DNA from: an uncultured Victivallales bacterium
GTDB taxonomy: Bacteria > Verrucomicrobiota > Lentisphaeria > Victivallales > UBA1829
DNA: 64,000 nt
Assembly (NCBI GenBank): GCA_944390735.1
Contig: CALXRL010000039.1
Span: forward strand, 1 to 64,000
Reading direction: 5' to 3'
Shown: piece by piece, positions 1 to 8,499 of the stretch
Layout of the letters: every line of letters begins with the position of its first letter
Numbering within the stretch: position 1 is the first letter of the stretch
Notes under the pieces: generated by a model
What the model saw: the letters and a program-made list of their open reading frames with translations, nothing else
Databases searched by the model: none
Told to the model about the DNA's origin: nothing
Position numbers and translations under genes: made by a program

Positions 1-2
1 GG

Positions 3-3000
3 GAAAGCTCAAAACTGGGACTTCTCACCGCCCTGACTCTGCCTCACGCCGCCCAGTACAACTGGAATCTGGATGATCCGAAGGAAAACGCCCGTTACCG
101 CAGGCACGCGGAACATCTCATCCGCCGTTTTCAGAATCTTCCGGGGCTGGTCATGTATGCCATGACCCACAATGCCACGGGAGACATCGCGGATCAGAAT
201 CCCCTGAAAATGGGAATGCCGAACCCCTTTCCTGCAAACAACAATACCATGCAGGCTCTGAAAGCCGAAGCGATCGTCCGGGAACTGGATCCCGACAAAG
301 TGATCTATCATCACGCGGGCAGTCCCGGCAGCGGAATCTTCGGTGTGAACTGCTATCTGAACTGGGCGCCCGTTCAGGAACGCGGCGACTGGTTCGAACA
401 CTGGGAAAAACACGGCACGCGCCCGCTGATGCTGAGCGAATGGGGACTGCCGCACCGCGCAAGCTACTCCAGTTTCCGCGGAGGAGCGGGCATCTGGTTC
501 CGAAAAAATCCGCAGTGCTTCTGGGTCGAGGAATACAACGCCGAACATCTTGGGGAAGAGGCGTACCGTCTGACGCAGGATCATCTGGATTTTCTCGAAA
601 TGCAGACGAAAAACACAGGAAACAAACCGATCTATTTCTCTCTGGACGGAGACAAACTGCTGCGGACCTGTCAGACGGTTCTTGAGGAATTCGTCGGAGA
701 GAATCTCCCGGCGTTCCGGATCCGCGGACTCTCCTCCATCGCGCCGTGGGACTTCTCGTGGTTCTGGGATAAACAGGAGCCGCAATGGATCTCCGTCGAC
801 AATCCGGATGCGTTCCGGAATCTGAAAAGACCCGGCATCTCGCCGGACCGCTTCCACACGCCCGGAACCCGATTCGCATGGCAAGAAACAGACGGAACAG
901 GATCATGGAAACTCACAAACCTCGGCAAAACCGTAGCGGCGGCCTTTGCGGACCGTCTCGCCATGATCGCCGGAAAGACGGGAGACTTCTCCGAAAAAGG
1001 ACATAATTTCCGTCCGGGCGAAACGGTGCAGAAGCAGCTGCTGGTCGTCAACGATTCCCGGGAAACGCTCCGCGTCCTCTGCAAAGCGTCCGTTCCCGAG
1101 CTGAATTTGAAACAGGAAAAAGAGCTTACGATCCCGACCGGGAAGCGGGACTCCATGCCGATCTCCTTCCGGATTCCGGAAAAGTTCACGGGAAAAACCG
1201 TGCGTCTGAACGCGGAATTCCACTTCCCCGACGGCTCACGCACGACCGATACGATGAGTTTCGAGATCATTCCGCGCATCGGAAAGCTGACGATTCGCGG
1301 AGTCGGTCTCTACGATCCCGAAGGCAGTGCGGCTCCGCTTCTGAAGGCTCTCGGACAGACCTTCCGGCCCGTCCGGACGCAGCGGGATCTTGCCGGACTC
1401 TCTCTTCTTGTCATCGGCCGGAAAGGCATGAAGAAGTTCCCGTTCAAACTGGCGGAAATGGTCGAACACGGACTCAAACTTCTTGTTCTGGAACAGGAGC
1501 ATGAAGATCTGCTTCGGATGGGCTTCCGTACAAACATTCAGGGACTGCGCAAGGTTTTTGCGCTTTCTCCGGAATTCCGGACCCTTCACTGGTGGCGCGG
1601 CTCGTCGACTCTGACCGGACCGTATCTGGAGCTGCCCGAGCATGAAAGCGGTTATCCCTCGTGGAAATTCTGCGACATGTACAGCAGTCGTGTCTGGCGG
1701 TCCGGCAACCGCGGAAATGTCTGCAGCACCCTGATCGAAAAAGCTCCGGCGGGAAATTTCCTCCCGCTGATGCAGGGCGGATTCGATCTCCAATACGCGC
1801 CGCTTCTGGAGATGAAAACCGGAAAAGGGGTCGTTCTCTTCTGCCAGCTGGATGTGTCGGGAAGAACGGAATCGGAACCGGAATCGCTCGTCCTCCTCCG
1901 GAAGGCGCTGACTCATCTGGAACTAGAGAAAGCACACGCGACGCGGCCGGTCGGCTACCGGGGCGGACCCGAGGGAAAAGAACTCCTGAAAAAACTGAAT
2001 ATCGCCTTTTCGGAAACAGAAGCGCTTCCTTCCGGCGCTCTCCTGACAACGGGCCCCGGCGCGAAACTTGCGGATCTGAAGGAGCAAATCGAAAACGGAC
2101 TCGATGTCCTTGCCGTCGCGCCGGAGAAGGAGGAACTGGAACGTCTTCTTCCTGCGGGAACGCCCCTTGTTTCGGGACGCTTCTTTCCCGCCGCAACTCC
2201 GGGACTTCGGAAACATCCGGAATTTGCGGGAATCTCCCAGGCGGATCTGCACTGGAGAAAACCGATTCCGCTCTCGTTCGACCCGGCGGGAGACGGAGGT
2301 CGCGCACTGCGGATTTTCCGGATCGGAAAAGGACGCCTGATCGTCTGCCTTTCTGCCCCCTGGATGTTCGAGGAACAGGAATTTCAATACAGAAGTTCGG
2401 GACGGCGAAGCGCATTTCTGATCTCGCGCCTGCTTCGGAATCTCGGTGCGCCCGATGCCTCCTCCTGCGCGATCATGTTCGACAAAGATTATCTGGCAAA
2501 CCGGGGAATCGAACTGAAAAACGGCTGGAAAGGAGTCGCCGATCCGCAGAAGACCGGTCGCAAAAACGGATTCTGGAAACCGGCGTTCCAAATGGGAAAA
2601 GAGTGGCGGAGCGTCCAGGTCAACAACACCTTTGAATCGCAGTTCCGAGATCTGCAGAACTATGACGGCTTCTTCTGGTACCGCCTTCCGTTCGACCTGA
2701 AAGGAAAGGTGCTTCCGGATCAGGAGTATCTTCTCAACATTCCCGCCGTGGATGACGAATCCTGGTGCTGGCTCAACGGACAGTTCCTCGGCGAGCTCTC
2801 CGCCCGCACCAATCCGAAGGACTACTGGTATGCAAAACGCACCCACCGCTTCCCGGGAAATCTGCTGAAGGCCCGAAACAACACGCTGGTCATTCTCTGC
2901 AACGACCTGCGGAACACCGGAGGAATCTGGGGCGTTCCGCAGATCCGGTGCGGAAACGGTCTCCGTCTCTACACGGACACCCCGGTCGCCGATGACAACC

Positions 3001-3023
3001 CCTATCGGTACTGCCGCTGGTAA
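3..3023 (+). CDS. Glycoside hydrolase, clan GH-A / GH2-like, 5' end outside window
   Basis: The reading frame is open from base 3, so the true start lies upstream. The visible part (about 1006 codons) begins inside a TIM-barrel-like catalytic region. The motif PLMLSEWG, with its Glu codon at 438-440, looks like the nucleophile strand of GH2-type enzymes. The C-terminal part (about 2600-3000) resembles a GH2-type jelly-roll sugar-binding domain, with WYRLPFDL followed by WCWLNGQFLGE. At the place where an acid/base Asn-Glu pair is usual, the sequence reads VMYAMTHNATGD (from about 153), with no Glu. The enzyme may therefore be atypical or the acid/base may lie elsewhere. Family assignment is by fold-level resemblance only; the substrate is unknown. 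The middle (1300-2400) resembles a glutamine-amidotransferase/ThuA-like or beta-sandwich region and could not be assigned firmly. Confidence 0.7.
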   Translation, partial: ESSKLGLLTALTLPHAAQYNWNLDDPKENARYRRHAEHLIRRFQNLPGLVMYAMTHNATGDIADQNPLKMGMPNPFPANNNTMQALKAEAIVRELDPDKVIYHHAGSPGSGIFGVNCYLNWAPVQERGDWFEHWEKHGTRPLMLSEWGLPHRASYSSFRGGAGIWFRKNPQCFWVEEYNAEHLGEEAYRLTQDHLDFLEMQTKNTGNKPIYFSLDGDKLLRTCQTVLEEFVGENLPAFRIRGLSSIAPWDFSWFWDKQEPQWISVDNPDAFRNLKRPGISPDRFHTPGTRFAWQETDGTGSWKLTNLGKTVAAAFADRLAMIAGKTGDFSEKGHNFRPGETVQKQLLVVNDSRETLRVLCKASVPELNLKQEKELTIPTGKRDSMPISFRIPEKFTGKTVRLNAEFHFPDGSRTTDTMSFEIIPRIGKLTIRGVGLYDPEGSAAPLLKALGQTFRPVRTQRDLAGLSLLVIGRKGMKKFPFKLAEMVEHGLKLLVLEQEHEDLLRMGFRTNIQGLRKVFALSPEFRTLHWWRGSSTLTGPYLELPEHESGYPSWKFCDMYSSRVWRSGNRGNVCSTLIEKAPAGNFLPLMQGGFDLQYAPLLEMKTGKGVVLFCQLDVSGRTESEPESLVLLRKALTHLELEKAHATRPVGYRGGPEGKELLKKLNIAFSETEALPSGALLTTGPGAKLADLKEQIENGLDVLAVAPEKEELERLLPAGTPLVSGRFFPAATPGLRKHPEFAGISQADLHWRKPIPLSFDPAGDGGRALRIFRIGKGRLIVCLSAPWMFEEQEFQYRSSGRRSAFLISRLLRNLGAPDASSCAIMFDKDYLANRGIELKNGWKGVADPQKTGRKNGFWKPAFQMGKEWRSVQVNNTFESQFRDLQNYDGFFWYRLPFDLKGKVLPDQEYLLNIPAVDDESWCWLNGQFLGELSARTNPKDYWYAKRTHRFPGNLLKARNNTLVILCNDLRNTGGIWGVPQIRCGNGLRLYTDTPVADDNPYRYCRW

Positions 3024-3194
3024 GTTTCCCTTCTCCGAAGCTCCCGTGCCGAGGCCGCCCTGACCGGCACGGGGGTCGTTCCGATCTCGAGCGGAGAACA
3101 CAGCAGGAACACATCGCATCCGCCCTGTTCCCATTTGCATTTCCACGCTCCCGATGCTAGATTATTATTTCAGAACTGGAAAGGAGGAATCACC

Positions 3195-3431
3195 ATGACC
3201 CTTTTTACCCTTTCATCCGACAAACCGATCCGGATCCGGCGGATTCTGCGGCTACTCGCGTTTCCGGCACTGCTTGCGCTGTTTGCACTTACCGCAACCG
3301 GATGTGCGGATCATCCCCATCACCGGCCACCTCCGCCGAGACATGAAATGCGCCCGCACCATCCGCCTCCGCCGCCGCACGAAGGACGTACTCACCGTCC
3401 GCCTCCGCCGCGGGAAATGCCTCCACGCTGA
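3195..3431 (+). CDS. Small His/Pro-rich lipoprotein
   Basis: 78 residues. ATG 3195 is preferred over the upstream in-frame codon at 3135 because AAGGAGG (3180-3186) sits 8 bases before it. Residues 18-36 form a hydrophobic segment ending in the lipobox TATGC with Cys37, so the product should be lipidated. The mature part is almost entirely Pro, His and Arg, in repeats such as PHHPPPPPHE. His clusters of this kind can bind Zn, Ni or Cu, but that is inference. A hairpin terminator follows directly. No homologue family was recognised. Confidence 0.75.
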   Translation: MTLFTLSSDKPIRIRRILRLLAFPALLALFALTATGCADHPHHRPPPPRHEMRPHHPPPPPHEGRTHRPPPPREMPPR

Positions 3432-3444
3432 TTTTATGAATTAC

Positions 3445-3482
3445 GGCGGGAACGGGTCTCTTCCCGTTTCCGCCCCCGCGTT
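3445..3482 (+). terminator. Hairpin terminator after the lipoprotein
   Basis: A 12-bp stem with one mismatch (GGCGGGAACGGG with CCCGTTTCCGCC) and a 6-base loop. It is followed by a GC stretch and only a short T tract, so termination efficiency is uncertain. Confidence 0.5.
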
Positions 3483-3896
3483 TTCCTGTCATGAGGGGAA
3501 ACGTCCCGTTCGGCCCTTCAAAGAGCACTCTCCTTCTCGTGAAATCGGCGGAGTCCTTCCGCTCTCATTCCGAAGTCCGCCTACCCCGACACAGGCTGAA
3601 AGGGAACTGGAATTTTTCGGAAATGGAATCAACGTGCTCCGAAGCCTCACAACGTCCGCCGGAAATGTTCCCCGTCGGAAAAGATATCCTCCTCGGTTCC
3701 ATATCTCCGCCTCCCCTGCCCGCCGGATCTTTTCCGCATCGCTCCTGATCTTTTTACACGCGAACATCCCCTTCGCCTGGGAATCCGCCTGATCCACCGG
3801 CACGACATGTTCCCATCTCCAGAGGCGTCCCTCTGATCTCACCTCTCCAGCCACCCTTCCCTCTGAAAAAAATTAAAAAAAAGGGAAAAAAAGGAC

Positions 3897-3925
3897 TTGC
3901 TTCATCAGGATACCTAACATATAAT
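3897..3925 (+). promoter_or_regulatory. Sigma-70-like promoter of the regulator-pseudopilin-glycosidase operon
   Basis: TTGCTT at 3897-3902, 17-base spacer, perfect TATAAT at 3920-3925, 32 bases before the regulator start. The two downstream genes have no comparable promoter, so this probably drives all three. Confidence 0.65.
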
Positions 3926-3957
3926 AAAAATAGACCAAAGAAAAAATCGGAGTTACC

Positions 3958-5013
3958 ATGCAGAAGAAAGCCCAGAAACGCGATCAGCTTTATGAAACGC
4001 TGAAAAACGCAATTACCGGAGGGACCTATGCTCCGGGAACTCAGCTGCCGAAAGAGGTGGAATTTGCGGAACAGCTCGGGGTCTCCCGCAAAACGCTCCG
4101 TCACGCACTGGAACGACTCGAGGAAGATCATCTGATCGAACGACTCAGAAGCAAGGGGACCTTTGTCCGCTTCCGCCGTTATCTGGTGCTTGCAGACAAC
4201 AATCAGGATGTCTCTCTTCCCTACAACTACATTGTTCCGGGCATCATCCGGGGAGCCGAACGGACCGGATGCGCGGTATCCATCTGTGCGTTTTCCGAAC
4301 TTGAAAATCTGACGGAGGAGCAGGTCACCGCCGGTATTCTGGAACAGCGGAACGCGGGCTGCATCGTCATCACCAATAAAATTGATGAAAATACGCGGAT
4401 CTACCGGCAGCTGAAGCACCTGCCACTTCCGGTGGTGCTGGCGCACGGGCATCCGGCGGATCACAGTTTCACCCGCTGGCCGACCGTCGCCTATGAGGAG
4501 CAGGCGGCATGGCGCGCGGCCTTTGTGCATCTGAAGGAACTGGGACATCGCCGAGTGGCCGCCGGCTCTCACCGCAGCGATCTGAAGGAAATCCGAGGCT
4601 GGAAACGAGAGGCCTTTCTCTCCATGCTCGCAGAAATCGGACTGGATCCCGATCCCTCCCTTCTCTTTTCGCTGAATGTCAGAGGGGAAAACGCGGATTC
4701 GGCCATGCACCGTCTCTTCCGGGAGCAGAAGCCGCCGACCGCGATCGTCTGTTACAGCGATTTCTGGGCGCCGCACATCTACCGCAGTCTGGAAAAAATG
4801 AATCTGCGCATCCCCGAGGACGTCTCCGTCATGGGATTCTGCGGCGCCCCGATGGGCCGTTATCTTTCTCCAACACTTTCCACCATTGATCTTCAATACG
4901 AACAGACCGGCGAACGGGCATTGCAAATGCTTCTGGAACCCGGACATTCGCCGCTGGAAATCGTCGATTTCAAATTGACGGTCCGGAAAAGCACGATGAA
5001 ACAGAACTCTTGA
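3958..5013 (+). CDS. GntR-HTH / LacI-type sugar-responsive repressor
   Basis: 351 residues. Residues 5-72 are a GntR winged helix (TYAPGTQLPKEVEFAEQLGVSR, then a KTLRHALERLEE recognition helix). Residues about 85-345 resemble the periplasmic-binding-protein-like effector domain of LacI/AraR regulators, including DVSVMGFCGAPMG and the C-terminal LSTIDLQYEQTGERA. This architecture is known from AraR-like regulators that bind a sugar and release DNA. The gene sits first in an operon with a pseudopilin (32 bases downstream) and a secreted glycosidase, so it most likely controls that glycan-use unit and itself. The start ATG has only a weak upstream GGAG. The effector sugar is not predictable from the sequence. 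Confidence 0.88.
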   Translation: MQKKAQKRDQLYETLKNAITGGTYAPGTQLPKEVEFAEQLGVSRKTLRHALERLEEDHLIERLRSKGTFVRFRRYLVLADNNQDVSLPYNYIVPGIIRGAERTGCAVSICAFSELENLTEEQVTAGILEQRNAGCIVITNKIDENTRIYRQLKHLPLPVVLAHGHPADHSFTRWPTVAYEEQAAWRAAFVHLKELGHRRVAAGSHRSDLKEIRGWKREAFLSMLAEIGLDPDPSLLFSLNVRGENADSAMHRLFREQKPPTAIVCYSDFWAPHIYRSLEKMNLRIPEDVSVMGFCGAPMGRYLSPTLSTIDLQYEQTGERALQMLLEPGHSPLEIVDFKLTVRKSTMKQNS

Positions 5014-5045
5014 AAATATAACGCATTCAGGAAAGGATGATGAAA

Positions 5046-5819
5046 ATGAAAGCAATTCAAAAACAAAAGGAAACTCCGGCAGCGGCGCATGCGGAAAGAA
5101 AAAAGAGTTCCAGTTTCACATTAATAGAACTCCTGGTTGTCATCTCCATTATCGCCATTCTTGCTTCGATGCTTCTTCCTGCGCTCAACAAGGCGCGGAT
5201 GAAGGCGCGAAGCGCCAGTTGTTCCTCGAATCTGAAGAATGTCGGTTTGGCGCTTCTCTCCTACAGCAGCGATTTCGATGATTTCATGGTCCTTCCCTGT
5301 CAGGGGGACATGCCGGGACAGGGAAGCTACGATACCGATCGCTGGCACATGGTTCTCTGGAACTGCGGTTATCTGAAAATGGACAAGGTGCTCTATTGTC
5401 CCGAAGCGGCCGGCAGGAGAAATGTGAATTACGCCAGCAATCATACCTACCCCTGGTGGAAAACGGGGAATGTGTACGGAGTCAACCGGGCGACGTTCGT
5501 TTACAACTGGAGCACCAAACGCAGAATCAAGCTGCCGGAAGTGAAACGCCCGACGAGCCGGATCTATGCGGCAGACAGCATTTCCGGCGTGGAGACGGCC
5601 AATTACATGAACCACTCTCTTGACGTTTCCAGGACCAGCAGCGACAACGCCGTTTTCTTTCCTTATCACGAAATGAACTGCAACATCCTCTGGGTCGATG
5701 GACACCTCTCCTCCATCCGTGCCGCAACGCCGACACGCACAGGAGTCTGGGATGTGCTTCCACTGAATCCCAAATATCCCAACGGATGGGGAAAAACCCT
5801 CTATCTATACAACGACTAA
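5046..5819 (+). CDS. Type II secretion-like pseudopilin with H-X9-DG signature
   Basis: 257 residues from ATG 5046. In-frame ATGs at 5037 and 5040 are too close to the ribosome binding site AGGAAAGG (5029-5036). A prepilin peptidase site precedes [19 protein letters not shown], the standard methylated hydrophobic N-terminal helix. The C-terminal part contains His, nine residues, then Asp-Gly ([12 protein letters not shown]), the H-X9-DG signature of a pseudopilin family that is expanded in Planctomycetes, Verrucomicrobia and Lentisphaerae. The body is beta-rich with several Cys and Trp. It is expected to be processed and displayed at the inner membrane or in a pseudopilus. Lying between a sugar-type regulator and a secreted glycosidase, it may take part in secreting or positioning that enzyme, which is inference. 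Confidence 0.88.
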   Translation: MKAIQKQKETPAAAHAERKKSSSFTLIELLVVISIIAILASMLLPALNKARMKARSASCSSNLKNVGLALLSYSSDFDDFMVLPCQGDMPGQGSYDTDRWHMVLWNCGYLKMDKVLYCPEAAGRRNVNYASNHTYPWWKTGNVYGVNRATFVYNWSTKRRIKLPEVKRPTSRIYAADSISGVETANYMNHSLDVSRTSSDNAVFFPYHEMNCNILWVDGHLSSIRAATPTRTGVWDVLPLNPKYPNGWGKTLYLYND

Positions 5820-5836
5820 CCACAGGAAATCAACGT

Positions 5837-7978
5837 ATGTTCATGCACAAAACACTCCTTTCTGCTCTTCTTCTGAGTGTGTTTTCCGTTCTCCACGGAA
5901 CGGAAAAGAACTCCAGGCTTCTCTTCGACTTTTCCGGAATGCAGGCCGGAATCCGGAAAATGGGAACCAGCCGTTATGAGATCAAAGATGGAACGCTGAG
6001 GCTTCACGTTCCGCCGGACAGTCCGAAATGGTCCGGAATTCTGCTGAAAGATCCCTCCGGAAAGGGGTTCTTCACCCGGGGATATTCCGCAATCGCTTTT
6101 GATGTCCAAAACCGGACAGACGATTTCTCCGGAGAACTCCAGGTGGAACTGATCTGCCTCGGATCCAATCAGAAATGGCGCTATCGGAGCAAAGGGGGAA
6201 TCGCTCTGCGGCCGAATGAGAAATTTACCTGCCGGGTTCCTTTCTACCGGGATCACGGCGGAAAACTCAAGGATCCGATGGTGAGTACCGGAATATACAA
6301 GGCATTGGATGGATATCCGGGATCCACGGAGAGTCAGCGCAGTCATCTGGACCGCATCGACGAGATCCGGATCTTTGTCAACGCGGCGGGATGGCGCGGA
6401 AAGGAGCATCGGTTCGAGCTGTCGAACATCCGTCTGGAACACCCGGTTGCGCCGCTTGAGCCGGAGCTTTCCGACCCGTCGAAATTCTTCCCCTGCATCG
6501 ACGCTTTCGGACAATACAGACATGCCGGGCACCGCTCTCCGATCCGCACCGACCGGGAACTGCGCGAAACGGCCCGGCAGGAACTGGTCCGCCTGAAAAA
6601 GACAAAACCGAATCCGGAATGGACAATTTACGGCGGCTGGAAGAACGGTCCCTCCTTCCCGGCGACCGGACATTTTCATCCCCGCAAGCATCAGGGCAAA
6701 TGGTATCTGATTGATCCGGAAGGCAAACTTTACTGGGGTCATGGCGTTCAGGGAATCCGCTGGACGGACACGACTCCCGTCACCCGTCGCGAACACTGGT
6801 TCGAGAAACTTCCTCCGAAAAACGATCCTCTCTACGCCCCCTGCTGGCTCACGGAACACAGCGGAGCCGACTGGTACGCGAAAACAAAAGGGAAACTGAC
6901 CTCCTTCAACTTCAATCTGCGCAATCTGATTGCCAAATACGGGAAGGCCTATCCCGAAGAGTTCATCCGGACAACCGCGCTGCGCTTACCCGCATGGGGA
7001 CTGAATCTGATCGGGGTCAACAGCTACCTTCCGCTGACACGCGATGCCAGGATTCCGTACATTCACAATCTCGGCGGACGCCGGCCGAAATTCCGGAACG
7101 GCGGAGGAGTCTTCTTCGACGTCTTCGATCCGCTCTATCCGCAGAATCTGAAAGCGGAATTCACCGGCAGATACGCCTTCTCGCTTCAGGATCCCTTCTG
7201 CATCGGCTACTGCATCGACAATGAGGTCAAATGGGGAAATGCCAACCGTTTTGCCGCGGACGTCATCCGCTCCCCTGCCACGCAACCGGCCAAAAAAGCG
7301 TTTCTGGACCATCTGAAAAAGAAGTACCGCGACAACCTGACCGCATTCAATCAGGCGTGGAAATCCGATTTCAAAACCTGGAACGATTTCCTGACAAAAA
7401 CGGATCCGCCCGGCACGAAACAGGCTCTGAACGACCTCACCGCGTTCAATGACGAGATCATCCGCACCTACTTCAAAATCAATCGCGAGGTTCTGAAGCA
7501 GTGTGCGCCGCGGAAACTGTATCTGGGATCGAGAATGCACGACTATCCGGTCCGGGTCATGCGGCTTGCCGCGCCGTATCTGGATGTCATTTCGCTGAAT
7601 CTGTATCGCCATTCGGTTGCGGATCTCTCCCTTCCGAAACCGCTGGACAAGCCCGTTCTTGTCACGGAGTACCATTTCGGTCTGATGGACGGGGGCATTC
7701 CCGCGGGCGGCATTCAATCCTGCGCGAGCCGGGAAGACCGGAAACACGCCTATTCGCGCTATGTGGAAAGCGCGCTTTCCAATCCGCAGATTATCGGAGT
7801 CACCTACTTCCAGTGGCTGAACCAGAGTCCCGTCGGTCGCTATCAGGACGGGGAAAACTTCTACTGCGGCTTTGTCGATGTCACCGACCGTCCTGAACCG
7901 GAACTGGTCGAAGCGGCCGCGGAGCTCGGCAGGAATCTTTACCGCTGGAGACTCGAGGGAATTTCTTCCGAACGCTGA
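5837..7978 (+). CDS. Secreted agarase/GH50-like glycoside hydrolase
   Basis: 713 residues from ATG 5837, which is preceded by CAGGAAAT. This start gives a clean signal peptide (MFMHKTLLSALLLSVFSVLHG), unlike the upstream in-frame codon at 5786 inside the pseudopilin gene. An N-terminal beta-sandwich of about 200 residues is followed by a TIM barrel opening with KWYLIDPEGKLYWGHG, typical of GH50 agarase-like enzymes. The likely acid/base is Glu463 in YCIDNEVKWG and the likely nucleophile is Glu611 in VLVTEYHFG. The gene lies 17 bases after the pseudopilin stop, in the same operon. Agarose itself need not be the substrate, since related gut enzymes act on host or plant galactans. GH42 is the main alternative family. 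Confidence 0.8.
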   Translation: MFMHKTLLSALLLSVFSVLHGTEKNSRLLFDFSGMQAGIRKMGTSRYEIKDGTLRLHVPPDSPKWSGILLKDPSGKGFFTRGYSAIAFDVQNRTDDFSGELQVELICLGSNQKWRYRSKGGIALRPNEKFTCRVPFYRDHGGKLKDPMVSTGIYKALDGYPGSTESQRSHLDRIDEIRIFVNAAGWRGKEHRFELSNIRLEHPVAPLEPELSDPSKFFPCIDAFGQYRHAGHRSPIRTDRELRETARQELVRLKKTKPNPEWTIYGGWKNGPSFPATGHFHPRKHQGKWYLIDPEGKLYWGHGVQGIRWTDTTPVTRREHWFEKLPPKNDPLYAPCWLTEHSGADWYAKTKGKLTSFNFNLRNLIAKYGKAYPEEFIRTTALRLPAWGLNLIGVNSYLPLTRDARIPYIHNLGGRRPKFRNGGGVFFDVFDPLYPQNLKAEFTGRYAFSLQDPFCIGYCIDNEVKWGNANRFAADVIRSPATQPAKKAFLDHLKKKYRDNLTAFNQAWKSDFKTWNDFLTKTDPPGTKQALNDLTAFNDEIIRTYFKINREVLKQCAPRKLYLGSRMHDYPVRVMRLAAPYLDVISLNLYRHSVADLSLPKPLDKPVLVTEYHFGLMDGGIPAGGIQSCASREDRKHAYSRYVESALSNPQIIGVTYFQWLNQSPVGRYQDGENFYCGFVDVTDRPEPELVEAAAELGRNLYRWRLEGISSER

Positions 7979-7993
7979 CGGTTCGGAAGAAAA

Positions 7994-8027
7994 CGGCGGA
8001 ATTCCGGAACAATCCGGATTTCCGCCG
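7994..8027. terminator. Convergent hairpin between glycosidase and SGNH genes
   Basis: 15-bp stem with one mismatch (CGGCGGAATTCCGGA with TCCGGATTTCCGCCG) around an ACAA loop, between two convergent genes. It lacks a T run on the plus side, so it may act by stalling or as mRNA 3'-end protection. Confidence 0.5.
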
Positions 8028-8040
8028 CCGATTCCATTTC

Positions 8041-8499
8041 CTATTTCAGAGAGTTGAGCGACGCGGAAAACTCATTGCCCGCGCTTCCCGCGTGAACCTT
8101 GAGCAGCAGTTCATTCTCCCCTTTTTTCAATTCAATTGGAATCATCATGGGCTCGCGGACTCCGCCGTGCATCGAGTCATACACTTTCAGGAGTTTTCCG
8201 TTCAGCCAGATTTTGCCGAAATAATCCAGAGTCACGCCGAGAAAGAGTTTCCGCTCGGATTCGCATCGGATCGTGGTCCGGACATAATGGACGCCGCGGT
8301 TTTTCAGTCCCGTTCTCCGGAAGAGATCGACCAGAGTCTCCCCGCCCGAGAGTTTTTTCCAGACGGCATCCGTTTTTCCGCTTCCGGGCTCCGGCGGGTA
8401 CACCGTGTTCAGCGCGGGTGTCGGCCCGTTCACGCAGAGATGCTCCGCGCCGTAGGGCCCCGAGAGCTCCCAGACTTCTGCCGGAAGAGGTTCCGTCAC
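8041..8499 (-). CDS. C-terminal sugar-binding-like domain, -1 frame continuation of the SGNH gene
   Basis: About 150 residues resembling a galactose-binding jelly roll: GVHYVRTTIRC, FGKIWLNGKLLKVYD, then KGENELLLKVHAG, the pattern of accessory domains on glycan hydrolases. The frame is -1 relative to the SGNH gene at 8496-9620 and joins it at an A6 run. There is no signal peptide and no ribosome binding site of its own. A GTG at 8499 overlaps the upstream stop (GTGA), so coupled re-initiation is possible. One extra A in the run would fuse both parts into a single 526-residue protein with signal peptide, SGNH domain and binding domain. That is the simplest picture of the ancestral gene. Confidence 0.65.
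   Translation of the reverse strand: MTEPLPAEVWELSGPYGAEHLCVNGPTPALNTVYPPEPGSGKTDAVWKKLSGGETLVDLFRRTGLKNRGVHYVRTTIRCESERKLFLGVTLDYFGKIWLNGKLLKVYDSMHGGVREPMMIPIELKKGENELLLKVHAGSAGNEFSASLNSLK

Larger units (their letters stand above)
3432..3957. other. Intergenic gap between lipoprotein and regulator
   Basis: 526 bases with no convincing gene. Short open frames on both strands lack ribosome binding sites and recognisable domains. The gap holds a hairpin at its left end and an A-rich tract with a sigma-70-like promoter at its right end. Nothing else was seen. Confidence 0.6.

Noticed and set aside
3489-3854. Short genes in the gap before the GntR/LacI regulator
   Set aside because: Frames on both strands lack ribosome binding sites, and the codon pattern does not resemble neighbouring genes.
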